Origin: Daphnia carinata
Lineage: Eukaryota; Arthropoda; Branchiopoda; Diplostraca; Daphniidae
Direction: 5' to 3'
Assembly: GCF_022539665.2 (NCBI RefSeq)
Contig: NC_081334.1
Location: forward strand, 4,303,424 to 4,367,423
DNA: 64,000 nucleotides
Of this stretch, positions 15,001 to 30,168 are shown piece after piece. Each line of letters begins with the position of its first letter. The stretch's first letter is position 1. A program made the position numbers and the translations under genes. Below the pieces are notes generated by a model, which saw only the letters and a list, made by a program, of their open reading frames with translations, searched no databases and was not told the DNA's origin.

Positions 15001-16366
15001 GTCTGTGACCTTTGAAGGTGAACAGACAGGTAGGGCAGGTGAAAAAAAAACAAACAAAAAACATAAGAATAAACTCTACAATAATATTTTTGCATATGTG
15101 GTAGACACTGAAAGCTGGTGGGAGGGGATAATGGATATAGGACAGCACTAGCACAATGTGGTATTTGTTATTCGATTAAATTATCCTCTTTTTTTTTTGA
15201 ATTTTAAAATCATTTTTCTTTTCCCAAATAATCATGTGAGCGGTGCATTTAACATTTTTTCGAACGTGAAATTAGAAAGAAAGAAAAGAAATCACACTTC
15301 CTGCGTGTGCTGTCTATGTAATTATAAAAGATCTAAGACGATCAAAAAACAGCATCTATTGTGAAAATTGTCTTTATGGAATTGAGAGAGAGAAATTGCG
15401 TCGATTTTTTTTTTTTTTTTTTTTTTTCGTAATGCAAGTTTGCTCCGTTTTTTTTTGTTTTTTTTTAATTGTACTGGGGCATGATTTCGAACGTGTCCTC
15501 GCCATGAGATTGGAATAACTCGACTTGTTATTTTTCATTTAGCGTTCATAGAATTCTGCAAAAATAAGGATAGACTGCCAAAAGTGTATATATGTATTTT
15601 CAATCCTGAAAAAATCGAGGAGGCTCTAAATAATTATTTACACACACAAACACATTGGGCAGCGCAAGTGACCATTTGCTCCTTTTTTCTTCAATTTCAT
15701 CTTCATAAACTAAACGAGAATTTTAGATTTGTGTTTGTTTTGTTTATTTTTTTAATATTTGATTTTTGCTATATAGCAGTGAGTGTTTTTTTCTTTGAAA
15801 AACTAAATCTGTATTGTACGTCGATTCCCCGTTTTTTTTCGGAGTGAAAAGACAATCGAGCGTCTGACTTGAGATGGAACGCTGCAATTTGTTTGTTTTG
15901 CCGCACTTTTTAGATAATTTTCTCTTTTTTTTTTTTTTTTTTTTTTTGGCACGCCGCGTTCCTCATTTGTTATTTTTTTGCGTGCGCTGTCCACCTATTG
16001 AAAATAGCTGCACAACAACAATAGACACGCACCTTGCTTGATTAGTCATCCGCCGCACATACAGCCGCCCGCTAAATTTGAATGCCTCCTCCCCCCTCCC
16101 AACAAACGAACAACCCGAGGGCCTATTACCGTGAGCCGTGGTGTACATCGATGTCTTCTATTGGAAAAAACAAAAAAATCTAGAGCAAAAAGAGGAATGC
16201 GATGACGCAATTTTTACCTCAAGGCGAGTTCTACTTGCCCGTCCTTGACAGCTGGCCCGATCCCCCCCTCCCCCCACAAACGCCCTTAGAAAAAGAAAAA
16301 ATGGAACAAAAACATAAAAACAAAAGAAAAAAGAGGGAGGATGATGCGCATCCAAAAGTCCATTCA
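1..16366. other. Gene-poor, homopolymer-rich intergenic or intronic DNA
   Basis: I found no open reading frame in this stretch with a recognisable domain, a believable signal peptide or a consistent chain of splice sites. It is AT-rich and studded with A or T runs of 10-25 nt, with GA/CT and CA microsatellites, for example 1775-1793, 6531-6549, 8504-8521 and 10062-10080. The open frames present are short and mostly cross homopolymers (poly-Lys, poly-Phe), which is what chance frames look like here. Two exon-like pieces on the minus strand (near 3751-3797 and 14045-14244) are discussed under findings. The part just below 16366 should include the 3' UTR of the KLF gene; a TTTATT (minus-strand AATAAA) lies near 15744, so the UTR could be about 600 nt. 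Confidence 0.6.
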
Positions 16367-21006
<4,640 letters not shown>

Positions 21007-21060
21007 TCTGATTCACTCGCTGAATAAATGTCTGTTAGTCGCAGTGCGCAAATAAAAAAA

Positions 21061-21900
21061 TAGAGCACCAACCGCAATCAAGGTAAGATGTTTTTTTTAA
21101 AACAAAGTGTTTTCCTGAAAATCTCTTTTTTTTTTTTTATAGTGGCACCACTAAAACGCACAGGCACATCAACACTGGAAAGCAGGAATCAAATGATTGT
21201 ATGAAGAACAACAACAATGAAAAAAGCTCGTGCGTGCTATAGTACCGCAGCTAGCGATAGCTTGTAAGCAACTGACGGTCTTCGTTCAGGTGAGTGTTGA
21301 ACTTGAGGCTAAAACTACAAGAGCGAAAGGAAGGGGGGGGGGGGTTTATACTATTCTGCAACTATTCTTCTACATTTCGCCTCTGGGGCTTGGCTTTTTT
21401 GTATTTCACGTTTCCCACTATAGCCCCTTGCGTGTAGAGTTTGTGTTGCTTGCACGTAATACAGCCAGTCAGAAACGCATGATCTGATTGCTCTACTTTC
21501 ATATACGTGTACGGCGGGCTCTGCTTGTAGAGAGGCGCAAGCGCAGCAGACCCCTCCTTTCTCTCCCGTGTGTTCTTCACAGCCCCAACAGCCGCTGAAG
21601 AAACGTGTGTTTTCACGCACCGCCCACAAGCCGACGGGGATGTTTGTTTTGAAGAATTTCCTTTTAGACGATGAAAGAATTGACACCGTATTATTATCAA
21701 TCGAAATTCCCAATGAAAAACGGTTGATTTGTAAAAGTTCATGTTTGAGGAAATTCCAGAAAAAGGGAGAACGAGATTTTGCATAGCGATAAACTAAAAA
21801 CGGGTGCCAACATAATGACGGGGTGTGATGAATTATTTAGAAATGTTGAGTCTGCAAGCTATTAAATGGCGAATTTATTTGCAAGGAAATAGCCCAAATG
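21061..21900. other. Region upstream of the KLF gene, no gene seen
   Basis: No supported coding sequence. On the minus strand a TATAAAAAA string near 21133-21141 is a possible TATA box for the KLF transcript, but it merges into a poly-A run and may be chance. A G10 run lies near 21331. The open frames on both strands between 21350 and 21790 have no recognisable domain and no clear splice partners. Confidence 0.35.
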
Positions 21901-21914
21901 TTCTTTTTCTTTTG

Positions 21915-22216
21915 TTAAAGGTGCTTGTCGACTGCGAAGGGGAGGGAACGTCGTAAATCATGGCCCATGAAACCGGAGTGCTGAAAACGAAGCTATAATT
22001 AAAAGAAATCGAGCCGTTATCAAAGGAAATTTGTTTGGGCTCTACCCATTTCCTCCGATCGTAATCCTCATGATTGAGTATCAGGTAGAGAATGCCAAAT
22101 TTCTCCCGTTTTTTTTTTAAGAATTTTTTGTGGTGTCGCCGCCATCTACCAGTAAATAGTTGTAACTTGATTATCTGACCGCTAGATATCGCTGTCCTCG
22201 TTCTAACCTCGTGCAT
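21915..22216 (-). CDS. Candidate two-exon small protein, unrecognised
   Basis: I do not recognise this gene. An ATG at 22216 opens 57 codons to 22046, followed by a 65-nt intron (21981-22045) with GTAGAG donor and TTCGTTTTCAG acceptor. A terminal exon 21915-21980 then encodes HSGFMGHDLRRS and a few more residues before TAA, for 78 aa in total. The last intron has the length and borders typical of this locus, so the 3' part looks real; the start is less sure. Another open segment on the same strand (22223-22441) could be an upstream exon or chance. No signal peptide is seen. The first part is basic (RRHHKK, then KKKR). Confidence 0.3.
22137..22152 (-). promoter_or_regulatory. CTCF-like motif, left edge of the compact compartment
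   Basis: Minus strand reads CTGGTAGATGGCGGCG, close to the metazoan CTCF core (CCASYAGRKGGC). A degenerate relative on the plus strand (CCGCTAGATATCGCTG) sits about 30 bp away at 22178-22193. This is a match by eye to a known consensus; binding is an inference. Confidence 0.35.
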
Positions 22217-23003
22217 TCAAATCTAAAAGTTTCGATGAATGATCGTCTTGGTGCTTTTGGAATTTTCAATCAGGATTTTTGATACGTAGGTTCTATTGAC
22301 GAAGGCAGCAATGGAAAAATATCTGTTATGCCATAAGTACAACTGAAAGAACTCATAAAGTACCAAGTCTTCTCCCCCGTCCATTTTGACATCCAATTCT
22401 GAACTCAGAGGAGAAACTAATGACGACTGTTTGCGCAGCAAAAAAGTACGTATCCAGTTGTTTCTAATATTAAGCTATTGGAAAACCACCCTCAGTCACA
22501 CATTACCCAGAACATAAATCATGTAAAGTAATTTGCCAAAGTTGCATTTCATATGATTGTTAATCTTAGGACACGAAACTAAAAGGGACAACCAAGGACC
22601 AGTGGCAGACCTTGTTCAACTCTACAGTTCTAAAACAGCAGCACAGAAATCTAACTTGGAAGTCCAATATCAAGGCAGGTGTTTCAAGCACAAAGTGTTG
22701 CAAAAGGTTGTTGTGCGAGAGACATTGGCCTGCCGAGGTTCCAACAGATACAGGTATTTTAAAAAGCTTGGTCCTGAGCAGCTTCATTTTAAGCAAACTA
22801 GAAATGATTGCTAAGCTGTTATGGCATGTATTTGTTGTTTCTATCTCTTTAGGTATTGGTGGCACAATTATGTATGTGAATCCATAATTAATCAAGAACC
22901 TTTGTTCAGAAGAGATCAGCCTTGGACATCCTTGGGGAGGTTAGTATTTAATGGGTTTAACGAATCGCCGTTAAGGTCACATTGGTTTTTTTTGTTTTAC
23001 TAC

Positions 23004-23612
23004 TTTGCAAATCTGGTTGTGAGTGACTATGTCTTCTTGCTCGATTTCAATAGTTACCAGCATCATACCTTCTGCTCCACAGAGTCGATCCGCTGTGTTC
23101 CAGACACTGAGATAACTCCGGTTGATCTCGTAGACTACGTGAAGGTGAACCGTACCGAGCAAAAGACGATAGAAAAAAAACAACAACAAGAAGAAAACAG
23201 GAGGTTCTACATAATGGTAAGCAAAACTTGGTATTGAGTAATCCATCTCAATGATTGGTTTTGATCGTATTTCTTAACAGCATTCATCGAAAATGATACC
23301 ACCTGCTTCATATCAGTTGTGGTTATATTTTCACCAGTAACAGTACCCCAAGTGAAGGATCCCTAACATCACAGGTAGTGGAATATCCCAAATCTTGAAT
23401 CAATTGGCGGCAATCGAAATCACTATTTTAGATAGCGGTAACATGCTCATTCATTAAAAAAGGTAAAATTTGACCGAATTTCTTAATTCTTCAAGTTATA
23501 CTCATCATTCAATTATCTTTTGTTTCGTGTTTTTTGCCACAGATACCTTCCCGGCCCAACCACTGGCCACTGCGATTGCGATCAATACTAATTTGAACGG
23601 GATCCTCATCAT
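23004..23612 (-). CDS. Diverged C-type lectin-like protein, 5' part only (partial or decaying)
   Basis: Three exons read in frame on the minus strand. 23547-23612 encodes a classic signal peptide (MMRIPFKLVLIAIAVASGWA) ending at AAG|GTATCT. 23335-23393 encodes a short segment ending GYCYC. 23004-23106 encodes the first half of a C-type lectin fold (VWNTADRLCGAEGMML, then EQEDIVTHNQ). The last exon starts within two residues of where the intact lectin at 25.7-26.7 kb has its own intron, and the two share W..A...C..GM-L...E...ED. Total 76 aa to the donor at 23003 (TGCAAA|GTAGTA). I could not find the second half of the lectin domain downstream, so the gene is probably truncated or a pseudogene. 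The opposite strand also has an open spliced reading here (see rejected items), which lowers confidence. Confidence 0.42.
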
Positions 23613-23627
23613 TTTTATGTGCTAGTC

Positions 23628-24985
23628 ACTTTTGGCAACTACTCTGTCTGAATTGGTAAACCAACATGTCTTTATGTTTATAAAGCCTTGCAAAGTTTGC
23701 TTTTCAAATTCCATTATCAGTTTTGTTTGGAGATATTTTGGCTTTTTATCTGGATTGGGGAAACCCATGTGTCTGAACCATTGACACGATATTGACGTAG
23801 GAACGAGAAGCCATGATTATTCCTCTCTACCTACAGAAACTATCGGTGTTAGAGAGGTAGGAAGTTTCGTAGAATCTTTAAGAATCATGATACAGTTTGG
23901 TAGAGTCTACGATGTTAGAACGTCGATATGATATGCATCCTTTAATCAGTGTGTTACCATATCAGCGAACAGGGATACTCTACTAACTACTTATGGCTTA
24001 ATATGAAATTCAATAACAGTTGCGACGTGGGAAACCTAACGAAAACTGTTACATCATGTCCAAAAATGGAAAGCGGTGCTGCATGTCGGTATGTTCGAGC
24101 GATAAAGGTATTACAATCTCTAGTTGCCTGTATCATTTGTTTACACAATAGTTTTTGACATTGTAAGAACAGAAAAGAAAGTCCCAAAAATAACAATTTG
24201 TTATCCTTTGCGAAGCCCGCCTTTCTGATGGTAAGTTTATCTAAATGTTTGAGATCTTTGTTCTTCCTTCTAATACAGACCCTTTTTTCTATTTAGAACA
24301 TAACTTTCAACATTAATCGCTTTATTCCTTTTTACTTTCGGTTTTATTTTTTCTAGGTTCTGGCGTGAGATTGAAGTTACAGCCACTTCCAGGAAGGAAG
24401 GAGATAACAAAGATACAGTGTCCAGCTTCGATGTAATAGGATAATTTGGTACGACATTGGTGTAATTAAATGTGTTCATCTTTTCATTTCATTCTTCATT
24501 TTTGGTGCAGAAATTGCAGTCATCGTTTGCAACTACACTGTCATAATGGGTAAACCTAGCAAGTTTATCAAGTCCAAAAACATTTAGATCCAATTGACCT
24601 TAATAGCCAGAAAGCTTATCGCGTCGACGGGATTATGGTAATCCAACAGATTGGAACCACTAAGCCTATGTTGGCGGAGAATTTTCCCGGATGCCTGCCT
24701 ATTGCAAACACATCCCCGTTGATTGGTCAGGCTACGTAATTAAAGTTAACTCAAGTTTTTTAACGAATCTTCATTACCCTGAAAGAAATAATCACTGCCG
24801 AGCCGTGGATGCCATCGATATGGTATAAATTGGACAACTGATAGTCGTATTGTTTTACGCCGAAACAACAGGATTTCTCCACTATCTACAGGAATTCGCC
24901 GCGTCAGATCAGGTAGGAAGCTTAGTGAAATCCTTAGTTATTATTATATATAGTTTAGAGACAACGAAGTAGAAACGTCGATAGG
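23628..24985. repeat. Diverged duplicated segments
   Basis: Two stretches align by eye at about 70% or less. 23631-23672 matches 24527-24566 (shared GCAACTAC.CTGTC...GGTAAACC), and 23826-23937 matches 24880-24985 (shared CTAC.TACAG, GGTAGGAAG, GAAACGTCGATA-like words). A third match near 23753-23800 and 24633-24680 (GGATT.GG.AA.CCA) lies between them. The spacing changes from about 890 to about 1055 bp, so the second copy has about 160 bp extra. The blocks lie just upstream of the partial lectin start at 23612. I therefore read them as duplicated promoter-proximal DNA of a lectin unit. No intact gene is seen from 23.65 to 25.6 kb. Confidence 0.45.
24290..24360 (-). repeat. Relict copy of the lectin gene 3' end
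   Basis: 24297-24360 resembles 25655-25727, the 3' UTR and stop region of the intact lectin gene: both share AACATAACTTTCA on the plus strand, then a GCTTTATT (minus AATAAAGC poly-A signal), then a T-rich stretch. This suggests a former lectin unit on the minus strand ended here. Confidence 0.4.
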
Positions 24986-25677
24986 ACAATGAGCCCCACC
25001 AACTTAATGGAACTGCTTGGTTTGACGAATCCCAACTAGCTGTATATTCTCTTGGACACACGTAGATACGTACGATAGCTTCCCTTTGTTAGATTAAAAT
25101 TATTGGAAATTAGAAGGAAGAATCGTACAAGGAACCTGAAAACATTTTATAAATTTACCAGATGTTCGAAGTTTGAAAAAAATTGTGTAGCAATTCTTGC
25201 CTGAACTAGTAGACAAATCATTTCCATGGCGATAGGAGATGTCATAAAGTCAAGCTTCAACACCGATTAGCTCATTGAGATTAGTAAGTTTAGGAACATA
25301 TCCTGTATGTGTTTGGACTTTGCTGTTCAAAGAGATTTTTGGACCCAGACTCTTGACAATGTTCTAAGCTAGTTTTCAATTGTTGCAAAATTGTGTGATA
25401 GTTAGTATGCGGGGTAACCAACTGAAAATTGACTAATCGTTTAAAAAAAAAAAAGATAGTAGCAATGGAAACCTGTATTGCAGTCCGATTTATTCGAACG
25501 ATACGGCTACTCAAATTTTTAATCGACCGTTGGGTCTGTTTGCATAGAACTCCTTGACGTCATATGCAAAGAAAATAATTCCAAAATTTGCCACCTTATC
25601 TAAAGCCCATTTTGCCCATCCGTCTGTTCGATGTAGATTCTTTTTTCAGTTAAAAACATAACTTTCATATGGATTGC

Positions 25678-25683
25678 TTTATT
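25678..25683 (-). terminator. Poly-A signal of the lectin gene
   Basis: AATAAA on the minus strand, 23 nt after the stop codon of the lectin gene, with a second overlapping AATAAA just upstream at 25682-25687. Confidence 0.6.
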
Positions 25684-25705
25684 TATTTTTTTTTTTTGCA
25701 CTTAT

Positions 25706-26710
25706 TTATTTTTTAACAGTTGAATATTCAGTTGTTGGCCGTTCCGTTGTTGACGGTTCAGTCGTTGGCGGTTCAGTCGTTGGCGGTTCAGTCGTTGGCG
25801 GTTCAGTCGTTGGCGGCCGGTATGTTGTTGGCGGATCCGTTGTTGGCGGTCCAGTTGTTGGCGGTGGTTCTGTTGTTGGCGATTCCGTTGTTGGCGGTTC
25901 AGCAGTTGTCAAAGAACCGGTAGTCGAAGTGGTTGTTGTCGAACCATCAATTGATTCGCATATGAATAAGATAGATGTAGTGTTTGCCATGTCAAACCAA
26001 ATTCCAGTGTCGAAGAGATAGTTGACGTAGGCAAAGCTTCCAGGTAAGTTGTTGTTAGGTAACCCGGGATACCAATTGGTGTAAGTCATTGGCTGGTAAG
26101 GTTCGACAGTAGCCCATTCCCATCGATTCCTTCCTTCTTGAGAGTATCTTCCCGATGTCCAATAGTAGTCGTCTAGCAAATCTGTTATTCGATTTTTGAA
26201 ATTAAACATTTAATTTGAAAGAACGTTCTTATTAAAGGAATGGATTGTCTTTTTTACTTGGCGAACTGGTTCCTTTGATGTGATTCGAGATCAACATGTC
26301 TTCCTCGAAAGTTTCAAGACCAAGCAATACCATACCTCCTCCTCTGCAGAATTCGTTTGCTCGTCTCCAATCAAGACGCTTCAATTTATGTTTTTTTACA
26401 GAATGAATTGCAAAATTGTATTTTTAAAAATGTATAAAAATAAGAGCAGGAATTACTTTGGTCGCGGAAAAGCAATAGCATTTTGCGTTAAAGCCTAAAG
26501 TCCAGCAAGGCACTTCTACATTATTTTGCAAATAGCTTGGGCAGTTCACTGTCAAGTAAGATATTATAGCCATCCAAATGTTATTATACAAATAATTTTT
26601 TTAAATTTACCTTTTGCTTTAGACTCGTTGACCGATGTTGGGACACCACGAGCCCAGCAAACGACAAAAGTTAAGGATAGTAAGTATAAATGAATAAAAT
26701 TGTTCTTCAT
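25706..26710 (-). CDS. Secreted C-type lectin with Thr/Pro-rich tail
   Basis: Predicted secreted carbohydrate- or ligand-binding protein, 262 aa. Exons join(25706-26181, 26258-26378, 26457-26548, 26611-26710); all introns are 62-78 nt with GT-AG ends and frame is kept across all three. Residues 1-20 form a signal peptide (MKNNFIHLYLLSLTFVVCWA). The C-type lectin domain runs from about 35 to 182. It has an N-terminal Cys pair, the W..AN.FC helix, YYWTSGRYS, WATVEPYQPMTYTNWYPG and the final FICES. The Ca-site motif EPN is LPN (WYPGLPNN) and WND is WFD, and the usual inner disulfide pair is absent, so classical Ca-dependent sugar binding is doubtful. The tail (about 183-262) is Thr/Pro/Glu repeats (TTEPP), a likely O-glycosylated mucin-like stalk. 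No membrane anchor. Start: first ATG of the signal-peptide exon. Confidence 0.85.
25736..25905. repeat. 15-bp coding minisatellite in the lectin tail
   Basis: Near-perfect units of GTTGGCGGTTCAGTC (plus strand), best conserved at 25749-25815 and decaying on both sides, encode the TTEPP repeats of the lectin on the minus strand. The 15-bp period keeps the reading frame when copy number changes. Confidence 0.9.
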
Positions 26711-27045
26711 TTTCGTGCTTCACCGAAATAAGCCTGGAAATGAAACAAGCAGCTACAGTTGGTACATTAAAAACTGTGCAGCTACAGCCAACTTTCTCGT
26801 GTCTTTTTACCAGTTTCGCTATCGGCTTTAATATTGCTTAATCCATATCAGCCTTGAGATTGATTTTAGAAATGAAATTCTTATCAGAGAATGATTGTTA
26901 CGAGGCGGCAAAGGTAAGTCCTTATGATACGAGTCACTCTCATCTAGGTATTCCCATTCTGAAGATATTTTTGATCTTGTGAAAACCTGGGTGTTTCATG
27001 GGGTGGAGCTTCAAAAATTTCGTGGTACGTGTATTGCATTTGGCT

Positions 27046-29697
27046 CTAAAGTTCCCGATGGCGGACGGTCGAGTGACCAGCTTCAGGCTGATCAGCGTTT
27101 AGCATCAGAGCAACGTAAAAACGAATGAAATTATGATAATGTTCAATAGTTATTTGTTCATCGTCACCGTGTATACCACCACGCGTTACAGGCGTCAACA
27201 CCGTTGGGGTAATTCGGTAAAGATGATCGGACAGTTCGACGTAACGCCGAAGGTCCGTATTGGCAGGTGAACAAGCTAGAACGAGATAAAAGTGAACTTT
27301 AGATGTCAACTGATTTGCAGACATTGATCTCAAACCTGGGGCGATGACGCTAGATGGGTAAATTTGTTTGACAGAACTTGCAATCAGATTGAAAGCTGAA
27401 ACGTCGAGACCATATGGTGAAATGGGCGTCGGTGGATAATAGTCGACCACTTTGATGTGAACGCGTGGGTCATTAATGACCCGACGGTTGTGTTCAATGA
27501 CTTGATCCAGGCTGTCTGCCGGATGGATTCGATGATTGACGGTAGCCGAGGCACTACCTGGAATGACATTTTGCTGAATAGGAAAGAAGTTTTTCATCTA
27601 GATTTCACAGCCTGAAATTGTAAGTAAAACCTTGTATCCTCCTTGAATAATTGTGATGGCTGTTGTTGTTCTTTGTATAGCATCTGTAACAGGAGAATTT
27701 GCCAAAAGCTTTGATAATAGAGGTGACAAAAGCCACAAGTTGGAGAACAGGACGCTGTGCCCAATCTTTGCCTGGAACGATAAAAAATTGATGAAATTGA
27801 TTTGTATTGTCAAAGACATCGACGTGATTTACTGAGGATGAAATGTATGCAAAAAAATCCATTTCAGGACCATGGCCGAACATGGATGGATGTGGATTAG
27901 TTTCAAGTGCCCACACTGCCTTTGCTAAAACGCCGATGGCTGTTTCCTTGGGAGGAATACTTGAATGGCCAGGGCTCATCTCAACTGATAATTCCAATGT
28001 GGCATATCCTTTTTCTGTGACACCAATTCTGCAAATACAGTTGAATTAGCGTCGATCATAAATAGTTTAAGACTTTAATTCGTACACACTGACAAGGTCG
28101 TCCACTCCTTCCACCAAATCTTCTAGAACAAAATACCCCTCGTCCAAAACAAAATCTAAATGGCTGACTCCAGTCTCTTTGAGATGCTTGGCAATGTGGC
28201 CTGCACCCTCAAATCCTGAAACCTTTAATAGTTATTGAATTGAAACTTAATCAACGTGAAAATAGTTTTAAAATTAATAAAGAATTTACTTCTTCATCGT
28301 GCCCAAAGCCAATATAGAAAGTTCGATGAAAATGATATTTGTTTTCTAAAAGAAATTCCAATGCTTCTAAGATGCCCTGTAAAAAAATTGACAAGCTTTT
28401 TAAATTCATTTACAAAAAGAATTTCCATTACAACATTTTAATAAATAAATGAAAACTATAAGAATAATCGTTCCAATTTAAAAAAATGTGCAATGTTGTA
28501 CCCTGCGAATTTACTTCGCACCACTCTGTTCTTTCTTACCTCATTTCGCGCTCGATTGAGCTTAAAGGCACAGGTGCCGCCAAAATATGGTGAAGTGTGA
28601 CTAAGTAATTCTTCGTTTTTTGCTTTAAAACGAAAAACTTTATGCAATAAAGTGCTAAATGGTACACTATGATTGTGTTTGACATGCGTATGAAGGGTTT
28701 TTTGTGTCCTGTAAGCCCAATTAACAAGCAAAGCATGTTCATGCTGCTCAGATACGCCAACCATGCACGTGTGAGACAAAAATTACGAACATGTTCTTAA
28801 CTTGGAAACGAAGAACTATAATGCACATTCAAAAAACAGTGATTGACAATTACGTAGTGGTTTCACACATGCAAAGAAGTTCTCATTTCAAGTGCTGCTC
28901 GTTTTCAAAATGCCACATATTCCACAGGTATAGCTTTAAATATTACTCATTGTGCTCATTATCAAAGCTTAATCAATTTACTTTTATTTCAGCAGATGTG
29001 GAATATGGGCCATCTCCAAAGACGAGCACTGTGGCCAACTTGCAAGTGACCTGTTTGCAAGTGTTCACACTACATGAGACGAAGGCAACAGCTTACCATA
29101 ACAGAACTTTTGTCATCTAAAGCTCCTCGTCCGTAGATAACACCGTCGATGATGCTTCCTTCGAAAGGATCAGCCATTTTCCACGTACCGTTGGCGACCG
29201 GGACCACGTCCATATGTGCTGCCAACATGTAAGGTAGGACACCACCATTTTTATCCTCCTTGCTTTCGTGAATCTTGTAGAGTAGGCTGTAGCCATTGAT
29301 TACGTTCACTTCAATCGAGGGTGAAGAATGTATCAATGGGAAACCTGGAATAGCGTTCCCGAAATTTTGGCGGGTTTTTTTATTCGTGACGTTTTTTGTT
29401 CAAAGATGGCGCTGGTTAGTACTTACTGTCTTTCAGATGTTGATGGAGTTGAAGCAGGGCTTCGGTTTCGAATAGATCTCTCTCCCAGGAAATGGTCTGA
29501 ATAGTTAGAGCTTTGGCTAATCGTTCAGCACGTTGTTGAATTCTTTCTCGGTCGAGTTGTGGAAGTGACGTCACGTCCTTTCTGTTCATATCCCATTGGA
29601 ACTGTCTCTGTCTACTTGTTGTTGTGTTGAGGGCTAGTAAAATGGCAAGGAAGCTGGCCGGTACCAGCAAAAATATCAAGACTACCTTATTGCACAT
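27046..29697 (-). CDS. PM20D1-type M20 peptidase (N-fatty-acyl-amino acid synthase/hydrolase family)
   Basis: Nine exons: join(27046-27275, 27336-27573, 27631-27771, 27833-28028, 28086-28222, 28290-28376, 29097-29344, 29427-29697), with the C-terminal exon first; eight of these are listed because the gene has eight coding exons and seven introns. The product is 515 aa, close to human PM20D1 (502). In vertebrates this enzyme joins or hydrolyses fatty acids and amino acids. The N-terminus has a hydrophobic signal or anchor segment (residues about 4-24). Di-zinc M20 residues are all present: H134 and D136 (AAHMDVVP), bridging D167 (GRGALDDK), catalytic E201 and ligand E202 (GHDEE), D229 (LDEG) and the C-terminal H475 (GIHGDDEQ). 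The dimerisation-domain motif [10 protein letters not shown] starts at 268. Six introns are 57-82 nt; one (28377-29096) is 720 nt. No frameshift or stop was found, so it looks functional. Exact substrate is not readable from sequence. Confidence 0.93.
28916..29007. repeat. Inverted repeat inside the long PM20D1 intron
   Basis: CATATTCCAC (28916-28925) and GTGGAATATG (28998-29007) are perfect 10-bp inverted arms with weaker similarity outside them. Between them lies, on the plus strand, a sequence with intron borders (CAG|GTATAG ... TTTCAG, 28928-28992, 65 nt). This is inside the only long intron of the gene. It may be a relict of an inserted element or an antisense transcript. Confidence 0.4.
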
Positions 29698-29881
29698 TTT
29701 GTGTTGTCCGTCTTTTTCACTTTGTAGACGTTACGTATGGCGTTAGGAAAATGACTGTTATCTTTATTTTTTCTTTGGATTCATTCCTATTCGTTGGAAT
29801 GTTCGTCTTCATTTATCGATTTATTTTATCGATTGACATCTGTTGAATTGTTTCTCAATGTTGTATTAGCTTCTTTGTTTC

Positions 29882-29897
29882 ACCGCTAGATGGCGTC
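29882..29897 (+). promoter_or_regulatory. CTCF-like motif, right edge of the compact compartment
   Basis: ACCGCTAGATGGCGTC on the plus strand is close to the metazoan CTCF core. It lies about 190 bp upstream of the PM20D1 start codon, in its promoter-side flank, and just before homopolymer-rich DNA resumes near 30.27 kb. Match by eye only. Confidence 0.35.
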
Positions 29898-30168
29898 TAG
29901 TTTCGGAACAACGAGACAAAGAAGTTTTATCACAACTTCAAAGTTTACCAGACATTTCATTTTCTACGCCCTTTTCATCTACTTTTTTTCCGTCTCGTAC
30001 GAAATGAAATTGAAAATCGATCGTCTAAAAGGGCCTTAAGGGGAGAAAATGTTTTAAATGGGTCGTTCGTGTTTCCCCTCGTCGTGCGGACTGTCGGCTT
30101 TGGGAATGAATAGGAAATGAGACAAACTAATTGACGACCTTCTTCTTCTTCTCTTTTTAAACTCGGGC

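Noticed and set aside
22570-23340. Plus-strand four-exon gene (Cys-rich, reads NRYRYWWHNYVCES in the middle)
   Set aside because: Frames and splice borders are consistent, but no family is recognised, no start exon fits the phase upstream, and the minus strand over 23.0-23.6 kb has a signal peptide and lectin motif. Kept as a finding, not as a gene.
24119-24250. Degenerin-channel-like peptide VPKITICY on the plus strand
   Set aside because: Single short stretch ending at a stop, no adjoining exons of an ion channel.
24601-24830. Plus-strand exon-like stretch reading PAYCKHIPVDWSGYVIKVN
   Set aside because: An in-frame TAA interrupts the most protein-like frame and the acceptor is weak; likely part of the decayed duplicated block.
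25674-26021. Plus-strand frame of Val-Gly-Ser repeats
   Set aside because: It is the complement of the lectin tail minisatellite; a 15-bp unit without stops is open in several frames.
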